Part shown: in pieces, positions 1-7,190 of the stretch
Layout: each line of letters starts with the position of its first letter
Numbering within the stretch: position 1 is the stretch's first letter
Source: Pseudoglutamicibacter albus
Lineage (GTDB): Bacteria > Actinomycetota > Actinomycetes > Actinomycetales > Micrococcaceae
DNA: 64,000 bases
Assembly: GCF_022346425.1 (NCBI RefSeq)
Contig: NZ_JAKRCW010000009.1
Coordinates: forward strand, 1-64,000
Reading direction: 5' to 3'
Notes under the pieces: generated by a model
The model's database searches: none
The model's input: only the letters and a program-made list of their open reading frames with translations
What the model was told of the DNA's origin: nothing
Translations under genes and position numbers: made by a program

Positions 1-53
1 GAACCGACGGAAACGACAAACCGGTGGGGTGAAACTCCATACTGCCTAAGCAG

Positions 54-121
54 GGCTACGCGATCAATCTCTGTGAGGCACGATTAAGGCTACGCGATCA
101 ACTTGACATGAGGCACTACGG
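54..121. repeat. Imperfect 34-bp tandem duplication
   Basis: The 14-mer GGCTACGCGATCAA occurs at 54-67 and again at 88-101, and TGAGGCAC follows in each copy (74-81 and 109-116). This gives two imperfect units of about 34 bp. The function is unknown; it may be an element end or a recombinase-binding region. Confidence 0.6.
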
Positions 122-305
122 CCCCCCGAACAGCTGGAACCCAGCGACGGCGGAGCGTCTGGCGTCGGGTTGACTACGACATCGTGCTCCGCTTGATACA
201 GGCAGCTGTAAACCTGCTCTCCTCCCTTGTTCGCCGTATTACCTGACCTACCTGACGCAGGAAGGCCACACACGCCGCAAAACTTGTTATGTGACTCCGG
301 TCGAT

Positions 306-390
306 GGCACTAAGAACCACAGTTCATCTCTTGCCTCCAGCAACTACACGTTAAACCGGAAGTCCACCGTGCTCCGGCACTGAGAACCAC
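306..390. repeat. Direct repeat pair resembling an IS21-type end
   Basis: GGCACTAAGAACCAC (306-320) and GGCACTGAGAACCAC (376-390) differ at one base and are 70 bp apart. Repeated GTGGTTCTCAGTGCC motifs are, as I recall, typical of the multiple end repeats of actinobacterial IS21-family elements. No istA/istB gene is present, so this would be a remnant end only. Confidence 0.35.
344..367 (-). other. ychF 3'-end-like attachment site, copy 1
   Basis: On the minus strand these 24 bases read V-D-F-R-F-N-V-stop, the C-terminal peptide of YchF. The same 24 bases occur at 2632-2655, while the flanking sequence differs. I interpret it as an old attachment site left by site-specific integration at the ychF 3' end. 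Confidence 0.55.
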
Positions 391-403
391 CTGCAGTCAG
401 CGG

Positions 404-955
404 CTACCAAGCCCGCCCGCGCAGGTCGATGTCTCCATCGGGCCACATCTCGAATGGGGCGATGGGCAGGACAAGGATCGGCGGGCCTGGCTCTTGCTCG
501 ACGGGTTCGCCATCACACCCGACCGACCTCTCGCGCGCACGGATCTTTTTCCACCCGCATGACGCGTAGAACGGGACGACCTGATCTCGACACCCCAAGT
601 AACCGAACGCGACGCGGCCGCCATCGCGCATCGACTGCGCTGCCCAGCTCATGAGTTCGCTCCCGAGACGCGTCCCTCGTGCGTCAGCGGAGATCAGAAC
701 ACCGCCGACTCCCGCGATCGCGAGGATCTGGGTGCCGACAGCGATCTCGCGGCGCGCCCATCCCACATGGCCGATGACGCGACCTTCGTTCCACGCCATG
801 ATGTGGACATCATGTGGCGCATAGCCTTAGGGCTGCTGTGGATCCCACTCCCCGAACTCCTCGAGATATTCGCTGTCGAAGAGTTGCCGAAGCCCACGCA
901 GATCGGCTTCAGTGAGCTCTTGGTGGGCGATGATCTCGATCGAATGACGCTTCAC
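404..955 (-). pseudogene. AAC(2')-like GNAT acetyltransferase, interrupted by a stop
   Basis: Read from a GTG at 955, the frame runs through E-W-D-P-Q-Q-P, meets TAA at about codon 44, and continues in the same frame through Y-A-P-H-D-V-H to W-R... at 404. A single Tyr-to-stop type change therefore splits one protein of about 180 residues. The second part has GNAT features: a V-G-G-V strand, then a pyrophosphate loop of the R-G-T-R-L-G-S type, then F-Y-A-S-C-G-W. The tail V-L-P-I...G-D-I-D-L-R-G resembles aminoglycoside 2'-N-acetyltransferases. The start overlaps the stop of a truncated vapC. It could equally be another GNAT enzyme. As written it should give no full-length product unless translation restarts at the ATG at 799. 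Confidence 0.6.
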
Positions 956-1008
956 ACTTCCACCTTCCACAGGTCTACGAGTTTGCCGCTGGTGTCGAGG
1001 ACGATCAT
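952..1008 (-). pseudogene. vapC toxin, truncated to its N terminus
   Basis: The ATG at 1008 overlaps the antitoxin stop in an ATGA arrangement, as in vapBC and fitAB operons. The product begins M-I-V-L-D-T, the first strand and first catalytic Asp of PIN-domain ribonucleases. After roughly six to ten residues it departs from the family and stops at 952. The catalytic remainder of about 120 residues is missing, so no active toxin can be made. The deletion joins the vapC start to the GNAT gene downstream. Confidence 0.65.
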
Positions 1009-1238
1009 TCGAAGTCCACAGCTCGTGCGATACCATCTCGCGCAGGAACCGGAAGCTCATCCACTCCACCTACGTCCCGCGCCATGCTCAGAAGGGCCAT
1101 GTCGATGGTGGGCCTCAGCGCCGCTTTGGTCAGAATGTCACGAACCTCGGCTTCCATGGAGCGTCCGTTCGCTTTCGCCTGAGAGGCGAGCTGTTGCTTC
1201 ACGTGGTCATCGAGACCACGCCCGATAATAGATGCCAT
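1005..1238 (-). CDS. FitA/VapB-type ribbon-helix-helix antitoxin, orphaned
   Basis: This 77-residue protein is an antitoxin of the FitA/VapB (StbC-like) class. The N terminus reads M-A-S-I-I-G-R-G-L-D-D-H-V and continues with G-R-S-M-E-A-E-V-R, the ribbon-helix-helix DNA-binding fold of this family. The C-terminal third would wrap the PIN-domain toxin. I chose the ATG at 1238 because AAAGGGGG lies eight bases upstream; a GTG at 1247 is possible but sits too close to it. The partner toxin downstream is truncated, so the antitoxin probably persists as an autorepressor or as protection against related toxins in trans. Confidence 0.75.
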   Translation of the reverse strand: MASIIGRGLDDHVKQQLASQAKANGRSMEAEVRDILTKAALRPTIDMALLSMARDVGGVDELPVPARDGIARAVDFE

Positions 1239-1373
1239 CAGTGCCACCCCCTTTTACTATCAACAGTCCTGGCGTGAATGGGGCACCATGGAAAGAAAGA
1301 AGCGAGGCGACTGATGCTGAAGAAGCGACGTCTCGCTGGCCGCCACACTCAATTCCGTATTACGATTAAGGGT

Positions 1374-1619
1374 ATGAGGACGATTAATGGGCAACAGGTT
1401 AGCGAAGAACAAATCGATGAGTGGGTAGCGGAAGCCGAGGACGGCTACGATGTGGAGACGCTTCGCCGTCGAGGCAGGAAACCTCGCCACGAAAATGCGG
1501 CTAAAGTTATCTCCATTCGCCTTTCACCCAGCGAAATTTCAGACCTGGATAAATACGCGGCCACTCACGGATGGTCGAGGTCCCAGGCAATCCGAGAAGC
1601 TTTACGGAATGCCGTCTAA
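1374..1619 (+). CDS. CopG-like ribbon-helix-helix antitoxin
   Basis: An 81-residue protein. The C-terminal half K-V-I-S-I-R-L-S-P-S-E followed by S-R-S-Q-A-I-R-E-A-L-R is a ribbon-helix-helix (CopG/Arc) DNA-binding domain. The N-terminal part M-R-T-I-N-G-Q-Q-V-S-E-E-Q-I-D-E-W-V-A-E-A-E-D-G-Y is typical of an actinobacterial antitoxin family encoded just before a small toxin. The ATG at 1374 is preferred over earlier codons because conservation starts there and a weak AAGGG precedes it. It is transcribed away from the vapB remnant. The downstream toxin frame is truncated. Confidence 0.65.
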   Translation: MRTINGQQVSEEQIDEWVAEAEDGYDVETLRRRGRKPRHENAAKVISIRLSPSEISDLDKYAATHGWSRSQAIREALRNAV

Positions 1620-1665
1620 ATGGAAGTTCGCTCAAGCGCCACAAAACACGGGATCAAACCAGAAC
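1620..1665 (+). pseudogene. Truncated toxin start downstream of CopG-like antitoxin
   Basis: An ATG follows the antitoxin stop with no gap. The peptide begins M-E-V-R-S-S-A-T-K-H-G-I-K-P-E, matching my memory of small toxins that follow this antitoxin class (usually about 80-95 residues). After roughly 15 codons the reading becomes basic low-complexity sequence unlike a toxin. The boundary near 1665 is approximate. This is a second toxin in the same cassette that has lost its body while its antitoxin survived. Confidence 0.45.
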
Positions 1666-1724
1666 TGAACCAAGGTCAGCTACCACGCTCGAGATACCAT
1701 CGGGGCAATGGACCCTGCGGTTGG

Positions 1725-2012
1725 TCACGCAACCTGCAACGGAGAAATACTAGCGACAGTGTTCTTCAGAGCGCGACGCTGCAACCGTAGCTCGTAGTTC
1801 GACTGAAGATTCATCCAAAACTCCTCGGACGTCCCGAAATACCGCGCCAGCCGTATCGCCATATCTGCAGTGATACCTCGCTTGCCATGCACGATCTCGT
1901 TGATCCGCCTCGGAGGAACACCGATAGACACAGCGACCTTATGCTGCGTGATCCCGAAACCTTGGATGAAGTCCTCCATCAGGATCTCTCCTGGGTGGAT
2001 CGGCTTGATCAC
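1725..2012 (-). CDS. higA: HigA-family antitoxin, distal copy
   Basis: A 95-residue XRE-type helix-turn-helix protein of the HigA/VapI family, recognised by P-I-H-P-G-E-I-L at the N terminus, an HTH from about residue 22 (T-Q-H-K-V-A-V-S-I-G-V-P) to I-N-E-I-V-H-G-K-R, and F-W-M-N-L-Q after it. It overlaps the end of the preceding higA by an ATGA at 2009-2012, so the pair is translationally coupled. The two copies are very similar in their first 60 residues and end in the same S/T-P-L-Q-V-A, indicating a tandem duplication. HigA proteins neutralise HigB and repress their own operon. Confidence 0.85.
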   Translation of the reverse strand: MIKPIHPGEILMEDFIQGFGITQHKVAVSIGVPPRRINEIVHGKRGITADMAIRLARYFGTSEEFWMNLQSNYELRLQRRALKNTVASISPLQVA

Positions 2013-2311
2013 GCAACTTGCAGTGGCGTGATCTTAGTTATCTGATCGGCCACACGCTCCTGCGCCATCTCAAGCTCATAACGGCTCTGAAGATTGAGCC
2101 AGAACTGCGGTTCCACTCCGAAATACCGCCCCAGACGCAACGCCGTGTCGGCAGTGATGGCGCGCTTGCCGTGCACGATCTCGTTGATCCTCCGCGGAGG
2201 GACACCGATAGACACAGCGAGCTTGTGCTGCGTGATGCCGAATCCCTCAATGAAGTCCTCCATCAGAACCTCGCCAGGGTGAATCGGCTCGTAGAGCTTC
2301 TCAGTCATCAT
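2009..2311 (-). CDS. higA: HigA-family antitoxin, proximal copy
   Basis: A 100-residue antitoxin with the same XRE/HigA architecture as its neighbour: P-I-H-P-G-E-V-L, the HTH with T-Q-H-K-L-A-V-S-I-G-V-P, then F-W-L-N-L-Q. It starts five bases after the higB stop, with GAGG just upstream; the second ATG (2308) has better spacing than the first. It lies directly behind the toxin, so it is the likely cognate antitoxin, and the distal copy may be a diverging paralogue. Expected roles are binding HigB and repressing the promoter upstream of higB. Confidence 0.85.
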   Translation of the reverse strand: MMTEKLYEPIHPGEVLMEDFIEGFGITQHKLAVSIGVPPRRINEIVHGKRAITADTALRLGRYFGVEPQFWLNLQSRYELEMAQERVADQITKITPLQVA

Positions 2312-2316
2312 GCACC

Positions 2317-2598
2317 TCAGTGGTAATCCTCGATAATCACGTTCTCCGGGCCAGCTTCAGTCCACACGAAGCAGATCCGCCACTGACTGTTGATACGAAT
2401 GCTGTGCTGACCCTTACGGTCACCCTTCAACGCTTCAAGCCGGTTCCCCGGTGGAATGCGAAGAGAGTTAAGCGACACCGCAGCATCGAGCAGATGCAGC
2501 TTCCTGTTCGCGGACTTATGAATCCGCGGATCTATCCGAGGCGCCGCTTCACGCAACCACACAAGCTCCGTGTCACGGTCACCGAAAGATCTGATCAC
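2317..2598 (-). CDS. higB: HigB/RelE-family mRNA interferase toxin
   Basis: A 93-residue protein of the HigB branch of the RelE superfamily, ribosome-dependent mRNA endonucleases. Family signatures are visible: the start M-I-R-S-F-G-D, the middle P-P-G-N-R-L-E-A-L-K-G-D-R, and the core S-I-R-I-N-S-Q-W-R-I-C-F. It starts with GTG at 2598 and ends H-stop at 2317, full length for the family. The toxin precedes the antitoxins, the usual higBA order. Of the three toxin-antitoxin units in this cassette it is the only one whose toxin looks complete. Confidence 0.88.
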   Translation of the reverse strand: MIRSFGDRDTELVWLREAAPRIDPRIHKSANRKLHLLDAAVSLNSLRIPPGNRLEALKGDRKGQHSIRINSQWRICFVWTEAGPENVIIEDYH

Positions 2599-2609
2599 GA
2601 AGTCAGTTT

Positions 2610-2632
2610 ATAACGCAAAGCGTCAATAACGC
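2610..2632 (-). promoter_or_regulatory. Possible higBA operator/promoter region
   Basis: The heptamer ATAACGC occurs directly repeated at 2610-2616 and 2626-2632, just upstream of the higB GTG, with AAAGCGT between. On the minus strand this area contains TTGACG and TATAAA-like elements, though not at ideal spacing. HigA autoregulates through sites in this position, so the repeats are candidate operator half-sites. Confidence 0.3.
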
Positions 2633-2655
2633 TACACGTTAAACCGGAAGTCCAC
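2632..2655 (-). other. ychF 3'-end-like attachment site, copy 2
   Basis: Identical over 24 bases to 344-367. On the minus strand the frame reads R-H-V-V-D-F-R-F-N-V-stop, so it carries two or three more YchF-like codons than copy 1. The bases upstream (minus strand) resemble those at 14944. It bounds the toxin-antitoxin cassette on the right and the copper block on the left. Confidence 0.6.
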
Positions 2656-3099
2656 GACGTGTCGTTGCTAAATACCCTTACCCTATGGACATACAGCAGA
2701 AGCTGCTAGAGATTGAGTAGATACAAGAAGTAAAAAGCGATAGCTAGGATCACAGTACGGTCTTCGAGACCGCGACGACGGCTGCTACCGCAGGCCTCGT
2801 TGCCTAACTGACACCAACGCCGTGTCCATTACTCGGGGAACGCCCCCAACATTAATGCTGCCCTGCCGGCAAACCAGGGCGGCCGCGTGAGTATCGGACA
2901 ATAATGCGTAGTCCTCCAAGGGTCTGGACACAAGAGCTTTCCCCTTTCCTCAGTGGCGCGACCAGAGGGAGAAGAAACATCCATCCCGGTGCACCCGCTG
3001 CGGTGATAACGACCCATCGCCCGCAGCAGGTGACAATCGTCACGGTTATCCCTCTTTTTCAGATTCCTGTCCTCGGGATCAGAAAAAGACGAGGACCTG
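2656..3099. other. Gene-free spacer between cassettes
   Basis: No supported gene. A short plus-strand frame from the ATG at 2684 reads M-D-I-Q-Q-K-L-L-E-I-E then stops, which could be the start of a lost gene but is not recognisable. Near 3050-3093 an imperfect inverted repeat (CCTCTTTTTC against GAAAAAGA-C-GAGG) lies just downstream of the DUF305 gene and may act as its terminator, without a clear T-run. Confidence 0.5.
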
Positions 3100-3716
3100 T
3101 CATAGGTCAGTGAGCATCTGCTGCATCTGGGCGATCTCGGCCTCCTGGTCGTTGATAATTTGTTCGGCCAGGGTGATCGCATGCGGGTTCTGGCCGTCAG
3201 CAACCTCGTCACGGGCCATATCGACCGCACCCTCATGGTGGGCGGTCATCTGCTCAAGGTAGAGCCAGCAGCCTCGGTGCCCTTGGCGTCCTCGAGGGCT
3301 GTCATGTCCTCCTCGCTCATCATTCCACTCATCCCGCCATGGTCCATCTCACCCATATCACCGGTGACCGGTTGCTGACCCCAGGCCTCGAGCATGGCGT
3401 TCATCCGGTCAATCTCCGGTCCTTGGGCGTCAATAACCCTCTGGGCAAACTCCACGACCTCGGCCGGGATATCGTCCTTGGCCAGGAGGATTTCACTCAT
3501 CTCCACGGCCTGCTGGTGATGGGGGATCATCATCTGGGCAAACATGATGTCCGCGTCGTTGTGATCGGCGGAGATCTCCCTGTCCGCCTCAGTCGTCGCA
3601 GTGCTGGTGGCCGAGGTGGTGGCGTCGGTGTTGCCTGACTCGGTGGCCTCACCGCAGGCGGCCAGCGCCAGGGTGGAGGCCACGGCGAGAGCGGAAAGAA
3701 CAAGGGTACGCTTCAT
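3100..3716 (-). pseudogene. DUF305 family lipoprotein, single frameshift
   Basis: DUF305 proteins are small exported proteins with repeated H-H motifs, commonly beside copper-resistance genes. The N terminus M-K-R-T-L-V-L-S-A-L ends in a lipobox L-A-A-C, and a first DUF305 half with M-M-I-P-H-H-Q-Q-A follows. After D-A-K-G-T-E-A-A the frame reads G-S-T-L-S-R-stop. Restoring one base between 3267 and 3268 gives W-L-Y-L-E-Q-M-T-A-H-H-E-G-A-V and a full second half ending at 3100. So one missing base removes the C-terminal third. It is the last gene of the minus-strand hma-copB-DUF305 run. Confidence 0.8.
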
Positions 3717-3764
3717 CGTGGAGCCTTTCAGGGTATATGGGGGGCAGTCGAGAGAAGTAGTGGA

Positions 3765-5987
3765 TCAGTGGACGGCGGTGGATGCCGGAGTGGGCGTGGT
3801 GTGTTCCTCCTTCGACTCAGTCGGAGCCAGGTGAGCCGGATCCAGATCAATGCGGCGCAACAGTTGGGCGTTCAGGGCCACCACGATGGTCGAGGCAGAC
3901 ATCAAGATCGCGCCCACGCCCGGGGACAGCACGAACCCGATCGAGGCGAGCACTCCGGCGGCCAGCGGCACGGCGAGGATGTTGTAGCCAGAGGCCCAGA
4001 TCAGGTTCTGGATCATCTTGCGGTAGCTGGCCCGGGACAGCTCAATCATCGACAGCACTGCCCGCGGGTCATCACTGGCTAGGACCACCCCGGCAGATTC
4101 CATGGCCACATCCGTGCCGGCACCGATGGCGATACCGACCTCCGCGCGGGTCAGAGCGGGTGCGTCATTGACACCGTCACCGACCATGGCCACGCTCAAA
4201 CCTCGGTCCTGCAACTGCGTGACCTTGGTGTCTTTGTCCTGTGGCAGGACCTCGGCGAAGACCTCATCAATGCCTAAGACCTGACCGACCGCGTGGGCCA
4301 CCTGCTGGGCGTCGCCGGTGATCATTGCAACTTTCACCCCGCGGTCCTGCAAGGCTTTCACGGCGGCGTGGGATTCGGGGCGGATCTTGTCCTCGACGGC
4401 CACCGCACCGATGATCTGACCGTCGCGGACAATATGGAGCACACCAGCCCCACGCCCGGTCCAGGCGCTGGTGGTGTCGGTGAGCTCGGCCGGGATGGTG
4501 AGGTTGAACTCGCGCAGCATGTTCGGCCCGCCCACGAGGATCTCAGCGCCATCGACAGTGGCCCGGACCCCTCGACCGGAGGCGGCGCTGAAACCAGTTG
4601 CACGGATTCGCCGACGGGAGGCCTCGGGGTGGGCGGCCGCGGCCTCCACGATGGCGCGGGCCACGGGGTGCTCGCTGTCGGCCTCCGCGGCGGCGGCCAG
4701 GGCCAGCAACTCGCCCTCGGTGACGCCGACAGCTGCCGCGACACCGGTGACCGCGTGCGCACCCTCGGTCAGGGTGCCGGTTTTGTCGAAGAGCACCACG
4801 TCGATGGTGCGCATCCGCTCGAGCGTCATTCGGTCCTTGATGAGCACCCCGGCTTTCGCGGCCCGCTCGCTGGAGATCGCAATGACCAGCGGAATCGCCA
4901 GGCCCAGGGCGTGCGGACAAGCGATGACCAGCACCGTGACCGTGCGCACCACGGCATCGTCCGGGCTGCCGATGATAGTCCACACCACCGCGGTGATCAG
5001 AGCGGAGATCAGCGCGAACCAGAACAACAACGCCGCCGCCCGATCCGCCAGGGCCTGGGCCCGGGAGGAGGACTCCTGGGCATCGGCAACCATGCGTTGG
5101 ATCCCGGCCAGGGCGGTGTCCCCGCCGGTAGCCTCCACCCGGATGCGGACGGTGTTGTCGGTGGCCACGGTACCGGCGACCACCTTGTCACCGGTGTCGC
5201 GGAAGACGGGACGGGATTCGCCGGTGATCATCGCCTCATCGAATTCGGCGGCTCCGTCGAGGATGGTTCCGTCGGCCGGCACCCGTGCACCGGCCCTCAC
5301 CAACACGACGTCGTCGACGACCAGCTCGGAGATGGCCACGGTGCGGGTGGTCCCGTCGATGACTTTCTCGGCCTCATCCGGCAGCAGAGCAGCCAGCGCG
5401 TCAAGCGCTGAGGACGCGGCCCCGAGAGCGCGCATCTCCAGCCAGTGGCCCAGCAGCATGATGGTCACCAGCAGAGCCAGCTCCCACCAGAAGTCCAGCT
5501 CAAAACCGCCCAGCCCCAGAGTGGTGACCCAGGAGGCAACAAACGCCACGGTGATGGCCATGGCGATCAGAAGCATCATCCCGGGTTGGCGGGATTTCAG
5601 TTCTTTCCATCCGCCCTTGAGGAAAGGCGTTCCGCCGTAGACGAAGATGATCGTGCCCAGCACCGGGGGGATCCAAATGGATCCGGGGAATGCCGGGAGG
5701 TGGTAGCCGAGCAGGTGGGCGACCATGGGGCTGAAAATAACGACGGGAATGGACAGAAACAGCGACCACCAGAAGCGGTCCCGAAACATTGCGGTGCTGT
5801 GTCCGGCGTGTTCGCCGTGACCATGAACGTGGTGGTCTTCATCCAGGGCAGAGTGCGGGTGATCGTGGGGCATCGACTGGCTGTGGGTGTCGGCATCTGC
5901 GTGGTGTTCGTGCCTGGCATGATCCGGGTGGTGGGTGTGGTCTATTTCCGGAGCGGGGTGATCACCGGAATGGTGGGGAGTGCTCAT
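3765..5987 (-). CDS. copB: Copper-exporting P1B-3 type ATPase (CopB)
   Basis: A 740-residue heavy-metal P-type ATPase that would drive copper out across the membrane. The first 65 residues are a His/Asp-rich metal-binding tail with many H-H and H-x-H motifs, in place of HMA domains. Motifs: actuator T-G-E-S at about 255, membrane motif C-P-H at about 357, phosphorylated Asp in D-K-T-G-T at about 401, then hinge M-V-G-D-G-V-N-D. C-P-H rather than C-P-C marks the P1B-3 (CopB) subgroup. I start at the ATG at 5987 because GGAAGG lies six bases upstream; an in-frame upstream codon at 6005 lacks this. It follows the HMA gene and precedes DUF305, probably as one copper-induced unit. Confidence 0.92.
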   Translation of the reverse strand: MSTPHHSGDHPAPEIDHTHHPDHARHEHHADADTHSQSMPHDHPHSALDEDHHVHGHGEHAGHSTAMFRDRFWWSLFLSIPVVIFSPMVAHLLGYHLPAFPGSIWIPPVLGTIIFVYGGTPFLKGGWKELKSRQPGMMLLIAMAITVAFVASWVTTLGLGGFELDFWWELALLVTIMLLGHWLEMRALGAASSALDALAALLPDEAEKVIDGTTRTVAISELVVDDVVLVRAGARVPADGTILDGAAEFDEAMITGESRPVFRDTGDKVVAGTVATDNTVRIRVEATGGDTALAGIQRMVADAQESSSRAQALADRAAALLFWFALISALITAVVWTIIGSPDDAVVRTVTVLVIACPHALGLAIPLVIAISSERAAKAGVLIKDRMTLERMRTIDVVLFDKTGTLTEGAHAVTGVAAAVGVTEGELLALAAAAEADSEHPVARAIVEAAAAHPEASRRRIRATGFSAASGRGVRATVDGAEILVGGPNMLREFNLTIPAELTDTTSAWTGRGAGVLHIVRDGQIIGAVAVEDKIRPESHAAVKALQDRGVKVAMITGDAQQVAHAVGQVLGIDEVFAEVLPQDKDTKVTQLQDRGLSVAMVGDGVNDAPALTRAEVGIAIGAGTDVAMESAGVVLASDDPRAVLSMIELSRASYRKMIQNLIWASGYNILAVPLAAGVLASIGFVLSPGVGAILMSASTIVVALNAQLLRRIDLDPAHLAPTESKEEHTTPTPASTAVH

Positions 5988-6038
5988 GACGTTCCTTCCG
6001 CTCAACCCGGTCAGGGTCGAGATGATGGGTAAAACCGA

Positions 6039-6365
6039 TCAGGATAAGACGGTGTAGCCGGCCTCCTCGATGGTCCGGCGAACCATCTCCGGAGGTACGA
6101 CACCGGTGACCGTGACGGTGGAAACACCACCAGCAGCGAGATCAACCTGGACGTCGTCAACCTGGGGGAGGGCCTGAAGGGCCTGGGTCACGCTTTTCGC
6201 GCAGTGCCCGCAGGTCAGGCCAGTGACCTGGTAGCTAGGGGAGGCCCCTCCTGCTGACGAGTCGCTGGCGGCAGGGATGGAGGCGGTGCCGGCATCTGAG
6301 GCAGGTCCGCAACAGCTGCAGCCGTGGTTGGCCATCGGCAAGAGGCGGGGCGGGGAGGTGATCAT
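6039..6365 (-). CDS. HMA-domain copper chaperone-like protein
   Basis: A 108-residue protein with a C-terminal heavy-metal-associated domain: Y-Q-V-T-G-L-T-C-G-H-C-A-K-S-V at about 45-59 supplies the C-x-x-C copper site. Ahead of it is a Cys-rich lead H-G-C-S-C-C-G and a Ser/Ala-rich linker, longer than a plain CopZ of about 70 residues. It probably hands Cu(I) to the ATPase encoded next. An AGGAG eight bases upstream supports the ATG at 6365; the ATG at 6335 is an alternative giving a start at M-A-N-H-G. A CsoR-like palindrome lies about 50 bp upstream. Confidence 0.82.
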   Translation of the reverse strand: MITSPPRLLPMANHGCSCCGPASDAGTASIPAASDSSAGGASPSYQVTGLTCGHCAKSVTQALQALPQVDDVQVDLAAGGVSTVTVTGVVPPEMVRRTIEEAGYTVLS

Positions 6366-6415
6366 GGGAAAGCTCCTACGGGTCGGTGGGATGCGACGAT
6401 GTCACTCCCTAGCGT

Positions 6416-6432
6416 ATACCCCCCTGGGGTAT
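6416..6432 (-). promoter_or_regulatory. CsoR-type copper operator
   Basis: ATACCCC-CCT-GGGGTAT is a perfect 7+7 palindrome around a 3-bp centre. TACCCC/GGGGTA arms are the recognised pattern of CsoR-family copper repressors. It sits upstream of the HMA-copB-DUF305 run. No csoR gene is present in the window, so a chromosomal CsoR elsewhere would have to act on it. Confidence 0.65.
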
Positions 6433-6479
6433 TTTTTCAAGGGGTGGAGGGCACGACCCTAAGGCGGGGCAGGGTGTGG

Positions 6480-7190
6480 TCACCGAGCAGCCCCCTCACT
6501 GTCGGGAGCGGACAGCGGGAGGCGGAGGGCAAACACCGCTCCGCGACCGGGTCCGGGGGAGGTGGCAGTGAGAGTGCCGCCGTGGGCCTCGATCAATGCC
6601 CTGGAGACGGTCAGACCGATACCGGACCCGCCGTTGTCCCGGCTGCGGGCGGCATCCCCCCCGGTAGAAGCGTTCGAAGATGTGTCCGAGCTGGCCAGGT
6701 GGGATGCCCTCGCCGTCATCGGCGACGTGGATGAGCGCGGTGGACGCCCCCTGGCGGTGGACGCTGATCCGGACCTGCCCGCCGGCCGGGGTGTGCCGTA
6801 GCGCGTTCGACAGGAGATTGCTCATCACCTGGCCGAAGCGTTGCCGGTCCACGACCCCGTCCTGGAGACCATCGAGGTAGACCGTGAGCACCGATAAGGG
6901 GGTGCCCATTTCGTGGGCCAGATCAGAGAGCATCTGGCGGCGGACCTGTTCGGTGTGTTCCAGCCGGTCGGCCATGGTGTTGAAGGCATGCGCCAGGGTG
7001 GCGACCTCGGGGCCTGCTCGGCATGGAATAGCTCCAGCGAGGGGTCCTCCCGGCCGGCCATCAACATATGATCATGGAACAGGGTCGGGCCCACCGTCGT
7101 GGCCACGGCCGCGGCCACCAGCAGGCTAATCACCACGACCAACACCTGGGCGACCAGGAAGCGGAAGGTCAGGCCGGGTCCGTGATTCAT
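6480..7190 (-). pseudogene. CopS-like sensor histidine kinase, multiply damaged
   Basis: Start M-N-H-G-P-G-L-T-F at 7190 and one membrane segment (about residues 10-32) begin a normal kinase. The H-box is S-D-L-A-H-E-M-G-T-P-L. Three lesions are visible. First, H-A-E-Q-A joins out of frame to P-E-V-A-T-L-A-H-A-F near 7018, apparently losing the second membrane segment and much of HAMP. Second, D-G-V-V joins D-R-Q-R-F near 6849, dropping the usual stretch between the H-box and N-box. Third, a run of seven C (6656-6662) is one base too long and shifts the frame after E-R-F-Y-R-G. The ATP-binding G-S-G-I-G-L and the end at 6480 remain in the other frame. It would have sensed copper for the adjacent regulator. 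Confidence 0.8.

Larger units (their letters stand above)
1..403. other. Gene-free left edge of the accessory island
   Basis: I see no credible gene here. The stretch holds an imperfect 34-bp tandem duplication (54-121), a pair of 15-bp direct repeats resembling ends of IS21-family elements (306-320 and 376-390), and a ychF-3'-end-like site (344-367) lying between those two repeats. Short frames on both strands have no recognisable protein features. It is probably scar tissue from mobile elements. Confidence 0.6.

Noticed and set aside
1725-2311. Considered as phage repressor genes
   Set aside because: Motifs and linkage to a HigB toxin fit HigA antitoxins better.
2829-3236. A 135-codon minus-strand frame overlapping the DUF305 end
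   Set aside because: Composition is random-like and Arg-rich; the DUF305 second half in another frame explains the right part.
4293-5411. A 372-codon plus-strand frame opposite copB
   Set aside because: No ribosome-binding site, no recognisable domain, entirely within the well-supported CopB gene.
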